From: Caldilineaceae bacterium
Lineage (GTDB): Bacteria > Chloroflexota > Anaerolineae > Caldilineales > Caldilineaceae
Reading direction: 5' to 3'
Assembly: GCA_022823185.1 (NCBI GenBank)
Contig: JAJDXQ010000046.1
Span: forward strand, 248,001-312,000
DNA length: 64,000 nucleotides
Each line of letters begins with the position of its first letter. Within the stretch, counting starts at the first letter, position 1. A model generated the notes under the pieces. That model saw nothing but the letters and a program-made list of their open reading frames with translations. It ran no database searches and had not been told where the DNA came from. The position numbers and the translations under genes were made by a program. Shown one piece after another: positions 26,927 through 35,784 of the stretch.

Positions 26927-27646
26927 ATGAATTCAAGACCAAATCCAGCCTTTCAAAAGATGGGACGAACGCTGCTTAAGCCGGTTGGCAGGGTTTTAGG
27001 GGTTATCGCTCTGATTGCGCTGGCACTCTTGACACTGTTTGTCTATCGGGCCAATGTCGAGGGCCAGGAGATACGCGCGTACGTTGGCGGCCCCTACAGT
27101 TCGCAGCTTCTCTACGTACAGGGATGCGCGCCAGGCGCGACAGACGGTGGTGGACAAGGAGGCATCGTGGAAACTCTGGAGGAGCAGTTCGATTCATGCC
27201 GGCGGTCATTTGGCGGGCGTCCCGGCTACTACATTTACGACTTCAACATCAGGAGGTCGGTGGCGCTTTCAGAGGGAGACATGGAGAATCTCAGAGAGTA
27301 CGAGATCTTCAGTTTGCCAGGTTCCATATTGGGCAGGGTGGAGAAAAGCCAGACCAACCCCTTTAACACCATTGTTCCTCTCGAGGACTTTCCGGGATTC
27401 AACTACGATTGCGCCTTCGGTGAGGATGGGAATGAAGTCAGCTGCAGTTTCGCTCCTCTAAAGTGTGATGTGCATCGAAACGCAATTGAGTGCAATGTCT
27501 TGAACCCCGAAACGGGCAGATTCGAGCGCCACACGATTGAGAGGGACAGAGCACTCGACAATCTTATTCCTCAGGGGCTTATAACCGGACCTGACCTGTT
27601 TAAGCTGCTGAAACCGCGCTTCTTTCCAGTCCTCGACCGGATGTAG
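26927..27646 (+). CDS. Unknown membrane-anchored protein, possibly extracellular Cys-containing domain
   Basis: A 239-residue protein that I do not recognise. An N-terminal basic stretch is followed by one strong hydrophobic segment (about residues 20-41, VGRVLGVIALIALALLTLFVY), then a soluble domain with at least six cysteines (GCAP, DSCRR, DCAFG, SCSF, KCDV, ECNV), suggesting disulfides outside the membrane. ATG at 26927 follows AAGGA; the longer frame starting with TTG has no site. It is alone on its strand between two minus-strand operons and is less GC-rich than they are. Confidence 0.6.
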   Translation: MNSRPNPAFQKMGRTLLKPVGRVLGVIALIALALLTLFVYRANVEGQEIRAYVGGPYSSQLLYVQGCAPGATDGGGQGGIVETLEEQFDSCRRSFGGRPGYYIYDFNIRRSVALSEGDMENLREYEIFSLPGSILGRVEKSQTNPFNTIVPLEDFPGFNYDCAFGEDGNEVSCSFAPLKCDVHRNAIECNVLNPETGRFERHTIERDRALDNLIPQGLITGPDLFKLLKPRFFPVLDRM

Positions 27647-27684
27647 CGTGGCATTGGCGCGAAAGCCTGCCGAGGCGCTCAAGT

Positions 27685-28479
27685 CTATGAATAGCGCTGT
27701 TGAGACGGTTCTCCGATCAGGAGCGGTTCGTGCCCGATCCGCCGGTGTTCGTAGAGCTCCTGCACGCCTTCCGGAAAGGAATCAAAGATGTGGGCGGGCA
27801 CGAATGCGCAGTTGCGTTTGCCATAGTCGACACTCAGCCACCAGGGCGAGTAGCGGGCGACGACACAGGATCTGATTTCATCGGTCTGATTGGGGCCAAC
27901 GGAGTGCCAGACGCGACTGTCGATGAGGAGAACGTCGCCGGCATCGCCGCAGACCTGTTCTTCGTGGGGAATCGGGCTGAGGCCGTCGATCCCGTCTCCT
28001 TGACCGCGAGGGTTGCGGGGATCGCGATGGGTGCGGGGGACAACCCAGGTGGCGCCGTTTTCCGGGGTGAAGTCCGAAAGCATCCAGATCGAAGTGAGAC
28101 TCATGACCACGTCGGGGAAGGGTTGGTTGACCAGGCCGCAGTAGGAGCGGTCGGTCAGGTCGTGGGGCCAGTCGGTGTGAAAGTTGCGCCATTCCGGCGG
28201 GTTGCTGCGGGGCGGGACACTTTTGAATTCGGTCTGGGAGATACGCACTTTGGCGTGGTTGAAGGCCGTGCGCGCGATTTCAAGGAGGCGCGGGTCGGCG
28301 AAGTAGGGCGCAAGGGTTGGCATATGGGTGACGGCCGACCAGTCCAGCTTATCGTATGCCTCCATGCCGGCGTTCCTGGCGCCGTCGACATCGAGGCTGA
28401 TCTGGCGGACCTTGTCGGCGGGTATGACGCCTTTCAGCAGGCAGTATCCCTCCAGCCTCAGCTGCGTATTCTCTTCCAT
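27685..28479 (-). CDS. Phytanoyl-CoA dioxygenase (PhyH) family protein
   Basis: A 264-residue Fe(II)/2-oxoglutarate oxygenase: H101 and D103 in NFHTDWPH, H192 in RVWHSVGPNQTD and R203 in RSCVVARYSPWW. It shares the S(I/L)WMLS-F-ENGA and PWWL features with the enzyme at 8909-9721, so these two are the closest PhyH pair in the window. ATG at 28479 follows AGAGG. It is the last gene of the selenoprotein operon, separated from it by 240 bases containing a 14-bp stem-loop. Substrate unknown. Confidence 0.88.
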   Translation of the reverse strand: MEENTQLRLEGYCLLKGVIPADKVRQISLDVDGARNAGMEAYDKLDWSAVTHMPTLAPYFADPRLLEIARTAFNHAKVRISQTEFKSVPPRSNPPEWRNFHTDWPHDLTDRSYCGLVNQPFPDVVMSLTSIWMLSDFTPENGATWVVPRTHRDPRNPRGQGDGIDGLSPIPHEEQVCGDAGDVLLIDSRVWHSVGPNQTDEIRSCVVARYSPWWLSVDYGKRNCAFVPAHIFDSFPEGVQELYEHRRIGHEPLLIGEPSQQRYS

Positions 28480-28582
28480 TTCACCTCTTCCTGCCGGGCG
28501 GGTTAGCGGCCCTGTGGAAACCTACTATGCGAAAATAAGACGTGCAGTTCGTTCAGCGCCTGAATTGAAAACAGATCGGACA

Positions 28583-28624
28583 GGCAGGGCAGGTGGCAGT
28601 CAACCGCACTCCACTTGCCCTGCC
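28583..28624 (-). promoter_or_regulatory. Intercistronic stem-loop between selenoprotein and PhyH genes
   Basis: GGCAGGGCAGGTGG (28583-28596) pairs with CCACTTGCCCTGCC (28611-28624) over 14 positions with one mismatch and a 14-base loop. It lies 95 bases after the selenoprotein stop on the minus strand. No T-run follows, so it could be an mRNA stabiliser, a weak terminator or a repeat-derived palindrome. Confidence 0.5.
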
Positions 28625-28718
28625 CGATCCTGCCTCTGACTATCCTCGTGACAGGTCGATCGGCTTCCTCAATTCGTTACCCACGGACGGGCGCCGACTG
28701 ACCGGAATCCGTCCGCAC

Positions 28719-30362
28719 TCAGCGCCAGTCGTCTACGGACGCCGTGCCGCTGTAGTTGCAGCCCATGATGCGCCAGTAGCCGTTTGTCTCGCCGCCGACG
28801 ACCACAACATGGATCTCGTCCGGCTTGTAAATCGGGATCATCTCGTCTTTGGCGGCCTTGAGCTTGGTGGCATATGGCTCGACGCCGTTGAGGGCGAGAG
28901 GGTGGACATAGTTCTCGATCAGCTGGTAGTCCCAGTAGACGCCGGCCGGCATGGTGGCATTCTCGTATACCCACTGGATCAGTTTTTCCTTGGTATCGAA
29001 CCCGCCGCGGTCGATGAACTGCTGCGCGGTGATCGGATCGAGAACGAAGGTGGGCGGGTTGTGGGGGTTGAGACCGCGCAGCATGTTGCGGACGTGATCC
29101 TCCCAGTGTTTCGCTCGCAGGCCGAGGTTGAATGCTGTCGAACGGCAGCCGCCGAAGACGCTTACCGCGCTCTGGTCGGCTTCGTATCCGTGCTGTACGT
29201 GGAAGGGAACCCACGGGCTGCGCTCTTCGTTTTCGGCGAAAGTAACGCTGTTGTAGGCGTAGTTGTTGCCCTGGGAGCCGAGGTAGGTCTCTCTGGGGAC
29301 GGAACCTCCCTGTAGGTTCTGGGAGAGCAGGCCGAAGGCGCGGCCGATGGTGGCATTGGCGTGGTTGTATGGCCCCATGGCGCCGATGCCCCAGTTCATA
29401 TCGATCTCATGACGGACAGGCCCGTTGACAACGGCCATGGAGGCGGCGGAGCTGGTTGTGCTGGCCCGGGCGGAGGCGCCGGTTGCCGCCAGCGCGAGGA
29501 TGACCGGGAAGTATTCCGGTTTGGCACCGGCCATTACGGCATTTACGGCCACCTTCTCGACCGTGTACTCCCATGCTTCGCGCGTGCCGGTTGGACGCAT
29601 CTGGCCGACCACAGTGTCGGGGCAGCGGCTGGTGCCCTCAAGCATGGCGGCCACCCGTTCCTCTGTGGGCAGGATGATGGGCAGCATGTCGGTCCAGAGG
29701 TTTTCGACGAAGAGCTGGTGGAGATTCTCTTCGTTGTCCTCTTCGACGAAGCGAGGCGTTGAGCGATCGAAGTCGTGGGCACGGGTTTCGTCGTCTGACC
29801 GCGGCCGGGTGAGGGCTGCGATCACTTCGGTCATGAAGGGACGACCTGTTATGTCGTCGGGACCATCGACGTAGGCTCGCAACTGGTCGGGCGAACGGCC
29901 CATCACCGGCTGGGGCACGAAGGCATGGCGCAGGTAGGGAATCCCCTGCTGGAGGGTGGAGGCCTTCACCAGATCGAGGAAAATGCCGGTCTGGATGGAG
30001 GCTGTCGGAACGTTGTACTCAGTTTCCAGGATTATGCATTGGTCGGCGACCGCCGGCGCGCAGGTACTTCAATGGCCGACGGCCATGACGGCCCCGGCTC
30101 CTTTCTGCTGGATCTCCTGGTAGAGGGTTTCGTCGCGTTCGGTATAGACGCCTGACTTGCGCCGCACCTCAATGTTGATGTCGGGCCGGTTGTCCTTGAA
30201 CCAGTTGGCCATCTGCTCTACGAGAATGTCGCCGTCGTCGAAGCGGCAGTCCACGAGGTAGACGGTCTTGCCGGCGAGGTCGTTTACACGGGGGGCCAGA
30301 TGCTTCTGGTCGATTTGGGGCGGGTAGCCCATTGGGTTATGCACCTTCAGTTTTGCGCCCAC
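28719..30362 (-). CDS. UGSC-type selenoprotein, Sec at codon 98 (in-frame TGA)
   Basis: One 547-residue protein read through the TGA at 30071-30069. The frame from the GTG at 30362 (AAGGAG upstream) is in phase with the long frame after the TGA, and both sides are conserved-looking: VYLVDCRFDDGDILVEQM before, GAGAVMAVGH-U-STCAPAVADQ across. U98-S99-T100-C101 forms a UxxC redox motif like that of UGSC-containing selenoproteins. A GGUC-loop hairpin starts 13 bases after the TGA. The N-terminal ~150 residues are the UGSC-like domain; the remaining ~400 residues are of unknown function, with WDYQLIENYVHPLAL near the C-terminal third. Likely a selenol-dependent redox enzyme; substrate unknown. Confidence 0.82.
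30035..30062 (-). promoter_or_regulatory. Bacterial SECIS-like hairpin
   Basis: Counting from the base after TGA (30068 = 1), CGGC (14-17) pairs with GCCG (22-25) around an apical GGUC loop (18-21; 30051-30048), with outer pairs UGC/GCA (7-9 with 32-34). The GGUC apex and its distance match the fdhF SECIS of E. coli, where GGUC occupies positions 19-22 after the UGA. The internal part of the lower stem is imperfect. Confidence 0.7.
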
Positions 30363-30409
30363 AGTTGGCTCCTTTCGATGAGGCGATAGGGAAGATTACA
30401 GACTTGTCG

Positions 30410-32053
30410 TCATTCTGACATGGATTCAAAAAACTGGAAAGCGTAGATGCTGGACTCGCGCAGGGTAAAGCGGATGCGAACCGGCTTGTTCCACAATGCG
30501 CGTACGTCGCAGTTTCCCTGCCAACTGATCGTATGCCAGATCTGGTCCGGCGCGCCGATTACCGGATCGCAGAGTTCAGCGGAGAATCCTGCGTACGGTT
30601 CGAAGGTTGGGTCCAGGAGTTCGGCCTGGATATATCCATAGCCACATTCGGCGTTTATGCGCAGTGCATTTCCTTCGAAGACGAACTGCTTTGTGTACAC
30701 CTCGCCGGATTCGTACTCCGGCGCGAGCCTGGCCCAGCCATCCTCGCGCAAGATCAGGCCGCCTACCGCACGCTTGATTGCGGGCTCGCCCTGCAGCGTC
30801 TGGCGCGCCCGCCATGCCTGCTGCTGGCGCTTGTACTCCTCTTGCGGGTAGAGCGGCGTGGGGGGAGAGCCAAGAAACCAGCTCTGTTTCTGGGGATTGG
30901 CGCTGTAGGGGATCACGATCTTTCCGCCGTGGACGAGTTCGCCGGCGGGAGTGAAGCAGGCAAAGCCGTAGTCCTGTTCGCCGGGGGAACCCGTGTCGAC
31001 CCAGGGGTCTGGTCTGCCGACGCGCTGCCAGCGCTTGCCGTCGCGGCTTGTGTAGAGACCGAGGCGAGAGAAGGCCTGATCGCGCCAGTTGTGGCCTCCC
31101 CGTTCCTGCCAGAAGGGTTCGGCCATGAATTCGCTGGTGATGCCGATGTAGAGGCCGCCTACCTTGCGCACGGACATGTCGTGCATCTCCAGGTCGGGCG
31201 GCACGTTGGCGTCCCAGTCGGCGGAAAGGACGACCTCTTTGGGCGACCAGTGGATAAAGTCAGCGCTCTCCTGGCGGCCGATCTGCCGCTTGCGGTAGAG
31301 GAAGTCCTGGTGATGGGAGTACTGGCTGTAGCCAATATAGCGCTGGATGCTCTCGTCCCAGATAATCTTCTGCTCGTGGTGGTGGGGTAGGGGGGACTCT
31401 TCACTGATTGTGCGCCAGTGGATGCCGTCGGGCGAGGCGTCTACGATGGAGAGGCGGGGGCTGCCGGGCGGCCTCTTGGCAGCAGTTTCGGGGGGCCAAT
31501 TCACGAGCAGATACTTTCGCTCGCTGTCTGCGCGGTCATGATTCAGGGCTAACCCTGATTGCGAGACATCAGGGTGAACGATATTGGTTGCGGTGTGGCC
31601 CTGGAAGGGGAGACAGTCGTCGCGCAGCGGCTTTTCCCAGTTGAGGGCGTCCTTTGATTCAGCGTAGCAGAGGACCTGACTCGTGTTAAAGGGCTCATTG
31701 GCCAACCCCTGCCAGTACCACATTTTGAACAGGCCGTCGTCGGGATCGTGAATGACGCCGGCGGTTCCGGGGTTGAACTGCACCTGCTCCCAGGGGAGGT
31801 TTGACCAGGACAGCAGCGGTTGGGGGCTCTTTGCAGGGGCGCAGATCTCACGGCGGACACCGTTCAAGTGATCGAGGATGAAATTGTCCAGGAATAGTTG
31901 CCGGTCCGTTCCGATGTGAAGGAAGGGGACCCTGTAGTCGGGAGGAATATAGGGATAGTCCCTGGAAACAGGCCGGCTGCCCTCCAGAATTGCCTCGGTC
32001 TTCAGTCTGATATCGAGCTGTTCGGTGCGGCTCTTTGGCTCAGGTGCGTTCAT
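30410..32053 (-). CDS. Glycosyl-hydrolase-like beta-propeller protein (547 aa)
   Basis: Paralogue of 24907-26622: YPYIPPDYRVPFLHIG, QLFLDNFILDHL, LPWEQVQF, FKMWYWQGL, blade text GLYTSRDGKRWQRVG, and the same C-terminal beta-sandwich (EGNALRINAECGYG, PVRIRFTLRESSIYAFQF). Cytoplasmic by lack of a signal. ATG at 32053. It sits between the PhyH gene upstream and the selenoprotein gene downstream (48 bases past its stop), so all belong to one minus-strand operon starting near 34.2 kb. The repeated PhyH/glycosyl-hydrolase-like association suggests oxidative processing of a glycoside. Confidence 0.62.
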   Translation of the reverse strand: MNAPEPKSRTEQLDIRLKTEAILEGSRPVSRDYPYIPPDYRVPFLHIGTDRQLFLDNFILDHLNGVRREICAPAKSPQPLLSWSNLPWEQVQFNPGTAGVIHDPDDGLFKMWYWQGLANEPFNTSQVLCYAESKDALNWEKPLRDDCLPFQGHTATNIVHPDVSQSGLALNHDRADSERKYLLVNWPPETAAKRPPGSPRLSIVDASPDGIHWRTISEESPLPHHHEQKIIWDESIQRYIGYSQYSHHQDFLYRKRQIGRQESADFIHWSPKEVVLSADWDANVPPDLEMHDMSVRKVGGLYIGITSEFMAEPFWQERGGHNWRDQAFSRLGLYTSRDGKRWQRVGRPDPWVDTGSPGEQDYGFACFTPAGELVHGGKIVIPYSANPQKQSWFLGSPPTPLYPQEEYKRQQQAWRARQTLQGEPAIKRAVGGLILREDGWARLAPEYESGEVYTKQFVFEGNALRINAECGYGYIQAELLDPTFEPYAGFSAELCDPVIGAPDQIWHTISWQGNCDVRALWNKPVRIRFTLRESSIYAFQFFESMSE

Positions 32054-32104
32054 TGCGCAATTGATCTCCAGATAGGAGCGTCTCGGCTTTCCACATGGAC
32101 AGGC

Positions 32105-33007
32105 TCAGAACCCCCACTTCTGCCGCATTTCGGCCATCGTCTTGCGATTTTCGGCCTTGGGAATCTGGTCCGGGTGGGGGCCCATGTGGCGTTCATCGAC
32201 AGGTTGGGAGGCGAGCTGGTAGCGGTTGTCGGTGCTGAGGCGGTAGCGGTTGGAGACGTTGTCGAGCGAGCCGTGCAGGAAGTACATGCCGAAGATCATG
32301 GCATCGCCTGCACGGAAGGGGGTGGATGACCACTTAATGTCGAAGAGGTCGATCAGTTCAAGTGGGTCGCCGGTCAGATGGCCTTCGGTCATATCATTGT
32401 GAGCGTCAGCCGCGCCGTAGGTGCGTCGGAGGAGGTCCAGCTTGTTGGAGCCCGGGCAGAAGGCGAGCGGGCCCATGTCGAGGGAGATGTCATCCAGGGG
32501 AGTCCAGACGGTATAGAGCTGTTTGGTTCCGGCGCCCATGAATACGACGTCGTAGTGGGCCCCTGTGCTGTGGCCTCTCCTGACCGCGCGCGGCCATTTG
32601 TGATCGAGGGTCAGGGCCGGGCCACCCAGGAAACGTTCGAAGAAGGCCATAATGCGCTCGGAGTTTACGACGCGCAGGTAGGCGTTCATATTGACGACGA
32701 CCTCGTTGCTCAGGACCGCGCCTGCGTTGTCAGGCCCGATCACACCGTCTTCGGGCGGGGCGTCGGGATCGAGGAAGCCCTCTGCTGACAGGTAAGAGAG
32801 TATGTCTGCGCGGGCGGCCATGATGGCATCGCGATCGTAGAAGTCGCGAATCAACAGGTAGCCATCCTCCTCGATTCTGGCGTGGAGGGCCGGCACATCG
32901 GCGGCTATGTCGTTGGCGTCACGCGGCGTGAAAATGTTGTGGCCGAAGACAAGCTCGTGACCGGACATGGTGACTCTGGTTCCGTCTGCAACGGTCGTGG
33001 ATTGCAT
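32105..33007 (-). CDS. Phytanoyl-CoA dioxygenase (PhyH) family protein
   Basis: A 300-residue PhyH oxygenase with H151 and D153 in GAHYDVVF, H245 in FLHGSLDNVSN and R254/R256 in NRYRLSTDNRYQ. It is longer at the N-terminus than its relatives here and has the DERHMGP C-terminal feature of another PhyH subgroup. The ATG at 33007 is preceded by GGGGAAGA; an upstream in-frame start at 33043 is less well placed. It follows the kelch gene by 47 bases. Probably hydroxylates the operon's shared substrate. Confidence 0.88.
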   Translation of the reverse strand: MQSTTVADGTRVTMSGHELVFGHNIFTPRDANDIAADVPALHARIEEDGYLLIRDFYDRDAIMAARADILSYLSAEGFLDPDAPPEDGVIGPDNAGAVLSNEVVVNMNAYLRVVNSERIMAFFERFLGGPALTLDHKWPRAVRRGHSTGAHYDVVFMGAGTKQLYTVWTPLDDISLDMGPLAFCPGSNKLDLLRRTYGAADAHNDMTEGHLTGDPLELIDLFDIKWSSTPFRAGDAMIFGMYFLHGSLDNVSNRYRLSTDNRYQLASQPVDERHMGPHPDQIPKAENRKTMAEMRQKWGF

Positions 33008-33054
33008 GGCTGTTCTTCCCCTTATTTTTTCGCAGCGGCGCACGTTGGACGGCG

Positions 33055-34149
33055 TCAGTCGGTACGAATCCTGCCTGCGAAAACCGTGCCGAAAGTGTTG
33101 CTGCGTATGCTGTCACGTGTCTCGTTACCGACGAGAAAGACGCGATCCTTCCAGACGGCAACCCTGTGCGACGCGATTCCATAGGGCAACGGATCGAGAG
33201 CAGACCAGGTTTGCTCCTGCGTGTCGTATGCCCAGACCTCGTGGGAGAGGCAGACCAGGTCCAGGTCCGGCACATGTCCCACGATGAGGACATCTTCGCC
33301 TTCAGGCGAGACGACCCAGGTCTGGCCCCCTGTCAGGACGATCCAGCGATCCTCGACTGTGAAGGCGTCGGCGACATAGGCGCGCGGCGGGCGCGGCAGT
33401 TCTCGCCAGCTCCCAGTGGCCAGATCACATTCCCAGTTTTCACCGAATGCGACGTGGCTCACCCGGTCGCCATGTCTTTCGGTGTCTCCGAACAGGCGGA
33501 AGGCATTGTGGGGCCTGGGGTCGACGACGCCTCCGATCGGAATGTCGTGGCCGCCGATTACGTAGAGTTTACCCTTACAGATGCCCATGCCGCACATCCA
33601 GCGGGCTTCGCCGGGAAACTGGGCCGCGATCTCCCAGCCACTTCTGCGGCGCACGTCCATTCGGTATATGTTGGGATCGCCGGTGGCGTGCTCGTGGGGA
33701 TGCCAGTCGGTGCCGAAAGCGGTGTAGAGCTGGTCGCCTTGGGCGAAAGTTGTTGGAACCATGGCTGGAGACGGGCGGTCAGGGAGCTTTTCCCAGTCCG
33801 TCGCTCCGGACTGAACGTCGAGGAACCAGACGTCTGCTGTTGCGAGATTGCCGACCGCGCGCCGCCTTCCTCCGACAACGGCCAGACCGCCGGCGACGGC
33901 GGCTCCGGAAGTCCAACCCGGGCCGATCGGGATGGGAGGGAGGGGATTCCATTCGCCGATCGGTTCTGTTCCATCCTGCATTGCGTCGGCATCCTGCAGG
34001 ATCGGCGCGCCGAAACCGTACTCTACTTCACGCCAAGGATAGGACATGCCGCCCGCGACCAGAAGGCGGCCGTCGATTGCGCCAACGGCGGGCCCTTTGA
34101 TGAGGGCGGGATATATTGGGGCTTTTTGCCAGCTGATTTGCAGCGTCAT
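33055..34149 (-). CDS. Kelch-repeat beta-propeller protein
   Basis: A 364-residue protein built of about six kelch-like blades; repeats of the type hydrophobic-GG followed by Tyr/Trp are seen in DGRLLVAGGMSY, GLAVVGGRRRA, KLYVIGGHDIPIGG and RWIVLTGGQTW. It has no signal peptide and is probably cytosolic. Kelch propellers in bacteria include sialate mutarotase (NanM) and many binding proteins, so a sugar-binding or mutarotase role is possible but unproven. ATG at 34149. It is first in the operon led by the promoter at 34178-34206. Confidence 0.7.
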   Translation of the reverse strand: MTLQISWQKAPIYPALIKGPAVGAIDGRLLVAGGMSYPWREVEYGFGAPILQDADAMQDGTEPIGEWNPLPPIPIGPGWTSGAAVAGGLAVVGGRRRAVGNLATADVWFLDVQSGATDWEKLPDRPSPAMVPTTFAQGDQLYTAFGTDWHPHEHATGDPNIYRMDVRRRSGWEIAAQFPGEARWMCGMGICKGKLYVIGGHDIPIGGVVDPRPHNAFRLFGDTERHGDRVSHVAFGENWECDLATGSWRELPRPPRAYVADAFTVEDRWIVLTGGQTWVVSPEGEDVLIVGHVPDLDLVCLSHEVWAYDTQEQTWSALDPLPYGIASHRVAVWKDRVFLVGNETRDSIRSNTFGTVFAGRIRTD

Positions 34150-34171
34150 ATTCGAGGGTGGGCTCTAATTC

Positions 34172-34206
34172 TCCCGAAGTGTATACAATCGGGGGAAAGG
34201 GGTCAA
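34172..34206 (-). promoter_or_regulatory. Promoter with overlapping GTATAC operator
   Basis: On the minus strand TTGACC (34206-34201), 17-base spacer, TACACT (34183-34178). The -10 overlaps a palindrome TGTATACA (34180-34187) flanked by A/T and CCC/GGG arms (34173-34175, 34192-34194). TGTATACA centres are typical of GntR-family operators. Start of the kelch gene is about 30 bases downstream. No GntR gene is in the window. Confidence 0.55.
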
Positions 34207-34344
34207 GGTTGGTTCACGCGCTCCTCGGAATGCGACGCGCTGTGTGTCATATCGCTTGTTGTAGTGGCGAGAATGAAACAAGAGTAGCGTTTTGCGTTTC
34301 AACACGAATCGATTCTGAAACTGTCCTTGTTGACGCCAGTATAT

Positions 34345-35742
34345 TCAGAATCGAATCGCATAGAGATCTGCCTTATACAGGTCAAACCTGAGGCGGACAG
34401 TCTGGCCCTGCAGATGACTCAGGTCGGCGCCGCCTTTCCAGGTAAGAGGCGTGTTCAGGTGATCTCCGGCAATTGGCTGGCAGTCGTCAAAAGTGTAGCC
34501 TTCGATTGGGCGGATGAAGCGGGTGGCGCTGCCGACATCGCCGGGGCTGGACGAGAGGATTTGGCAGCGTAGGGAACCTGAATAAAGGGTTTGCGCATTG
34601 ACGCCGATCGAATCGGAGTTCAATACGAAGGGTACCGTCCAGAAGCCTCCCCGACCCCGGCTGGACAGTGAGACGAACCCATCCTCGCGCGTTGCGGCGC
34701 GTACCAGCGCCGACTCGCTGCCCGCGCCTTTTTTCTTCTCGACCGGTTCGTTGTGCAGCTTGCGGTTGACGCCAACGTATGTGGACCACTCCCCGTTGCC
34801 CGTACAGACAATTCCGGCACTGGCGTAGACCGTATTGAGCGCTCCTTGGGGGGAGGGCACAGTTTCGATCCAGGGTTCCTGCCCCAGCGGTCTGTGCCAT
34901 GCCACGCAGTCGCGGCTGGTGGCCAGGTGGACGTTCATCGTGTCGGGGGTACGCTCGTACATGGAGAGCCGCATGAGATGCGCGTCGGTTGCGCCGGGCC
35001 AGGGTGAGTAGCCGTTGCAATAGATATCCAGGTCGGGCGCATCGAGAGGGTTGTTCTCCAGGACCGGTTCGGAGTCGGGAAAGTGCCGGAAAGTGTCCGA
35101 TTCAGTCCGGTTAACCCCGCGGCGCTGCGAATTCCCATCCGACTGGCGTGTATAGAGAATGTACTTGCCGCGTTCGGCATCATACAGGGCGATATTCTGT
35201 GTGTCGGCATGCTGGTGTTCCATCAGGGGCTCAGGCAGGGGCGTCCAGTACAGGCCGTCCGGGGAAACTGCGCCCAGAACTTTGCGTTCTGTCTCGGTCC
35301 AATAGCAGCTGACCATCTTGTATCGCTCGGATTCAGCGGAGGCGGGATCGATAAAAATGCCGTGACCGTGACAGGCGATGTTGATCAGGTTGTTCGCGGT
35401 CGATCCGTTCCACTCTTGAAGGCCAAGATTTGGTTTTTCCCAGGCGACGCCGTCGTGCGACTCGGCGTATCCGATTCCGGCCTCGTTTTCGTACCAGCAG
35501 CGGAGTATCCCTCCATCCTCAAGGAATGTTGCATACGGCGATATGTAGTCCTGCTCCCAAGGACGATCGGCGACGATCACCGGTGTTGGGTCAATCACCG
35601 GTCTGTGGACCTTGAGTTTGATGCCGTGGGGAACGCACCAGCCCTGTGAAAGCGCGCCTTCCCACTGCGTACCATAACCCGGCTCGATTCCCATCCAGTC
35701 GACAAAAACCCACTTGCCGCAGCCAAGCCCGTAGTTTCTCAC
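34345..35742 (-). CDS. Glycosyl-hydrolase-like beta-propeller protein (465 aa)
   Basis: A divergent member of the local family: CGKWVFVDWMGIEPGYG replaces the usual QLFLDNYI start, followed by PWEQDYISPYATFLEDGG, ILRCWYENEAGIGYAES and blade text VHLATSRDCVAWHRPLG. The C-terminal sandwich ends QTVRLRFDLYKADLYAIRF, matching the ends of 24907-26622 and 30410-32053. The start is a GTG at 35742 with GGAG upstream, 42 bases after the LamG-protein stop. It closes the transporter operon that begins at 41889. Confidence 0.6.
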   Translation of the reverse strand: MRNYGLGCGKWVFVDWMGIEPGYGTQWEGALSQGWCVPHGIKLKVHRPVIDPTPVIVADRPWEQDYISPYATFLEDGGILRCWYENEAGIGYAESHDGVAWEKPNLGLQEWNGSTANNLINIACHGHGIFIDPASAESERYKMVSCYWTETERKVLGAVSPDGLYWTPLPEPLMEHQHADTQNIALYDAERGKYILYTRQSDGNSQRRGVNRTESDTFRHFPDSEPVLENNPLDAPDLDIYCNGYSPWPGATDAHLMRLSMYERTPDTMNVHLATSRDCVAWHRPLGQEPWIETVPSPQGALNTVYASAGIVCTGNGEWSTYVGVNRKLHNEPVEKKKGAGSESALVRAATREDGFVSLSSRGRGGFWTVPFVLNSDSIGVNAQTLYSGSLRCQILSSSPGDVGSATRFIRPIEGYTFDDCQPIAGDHLNTPLTWKGGADLSHLQGQTVRLRFDLYKADLYAIRF

Positions 35743-35784
35743 GGTTAGTCTCCTCTCGATACCGGCTGCCGGCAGCCGGTCCGC

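Noticed and set aside
28719..30362. A pseudogene or two separate genes split by a stop at 30069-30071.
   Set aside because: The frame is uninterrupted and conserved-looking on both sides, the stop is a TGA in a UxxC motif and a SECIS-like hairpin follows at the right distance. A frameshift or random nonsense mutation would not produce these together.
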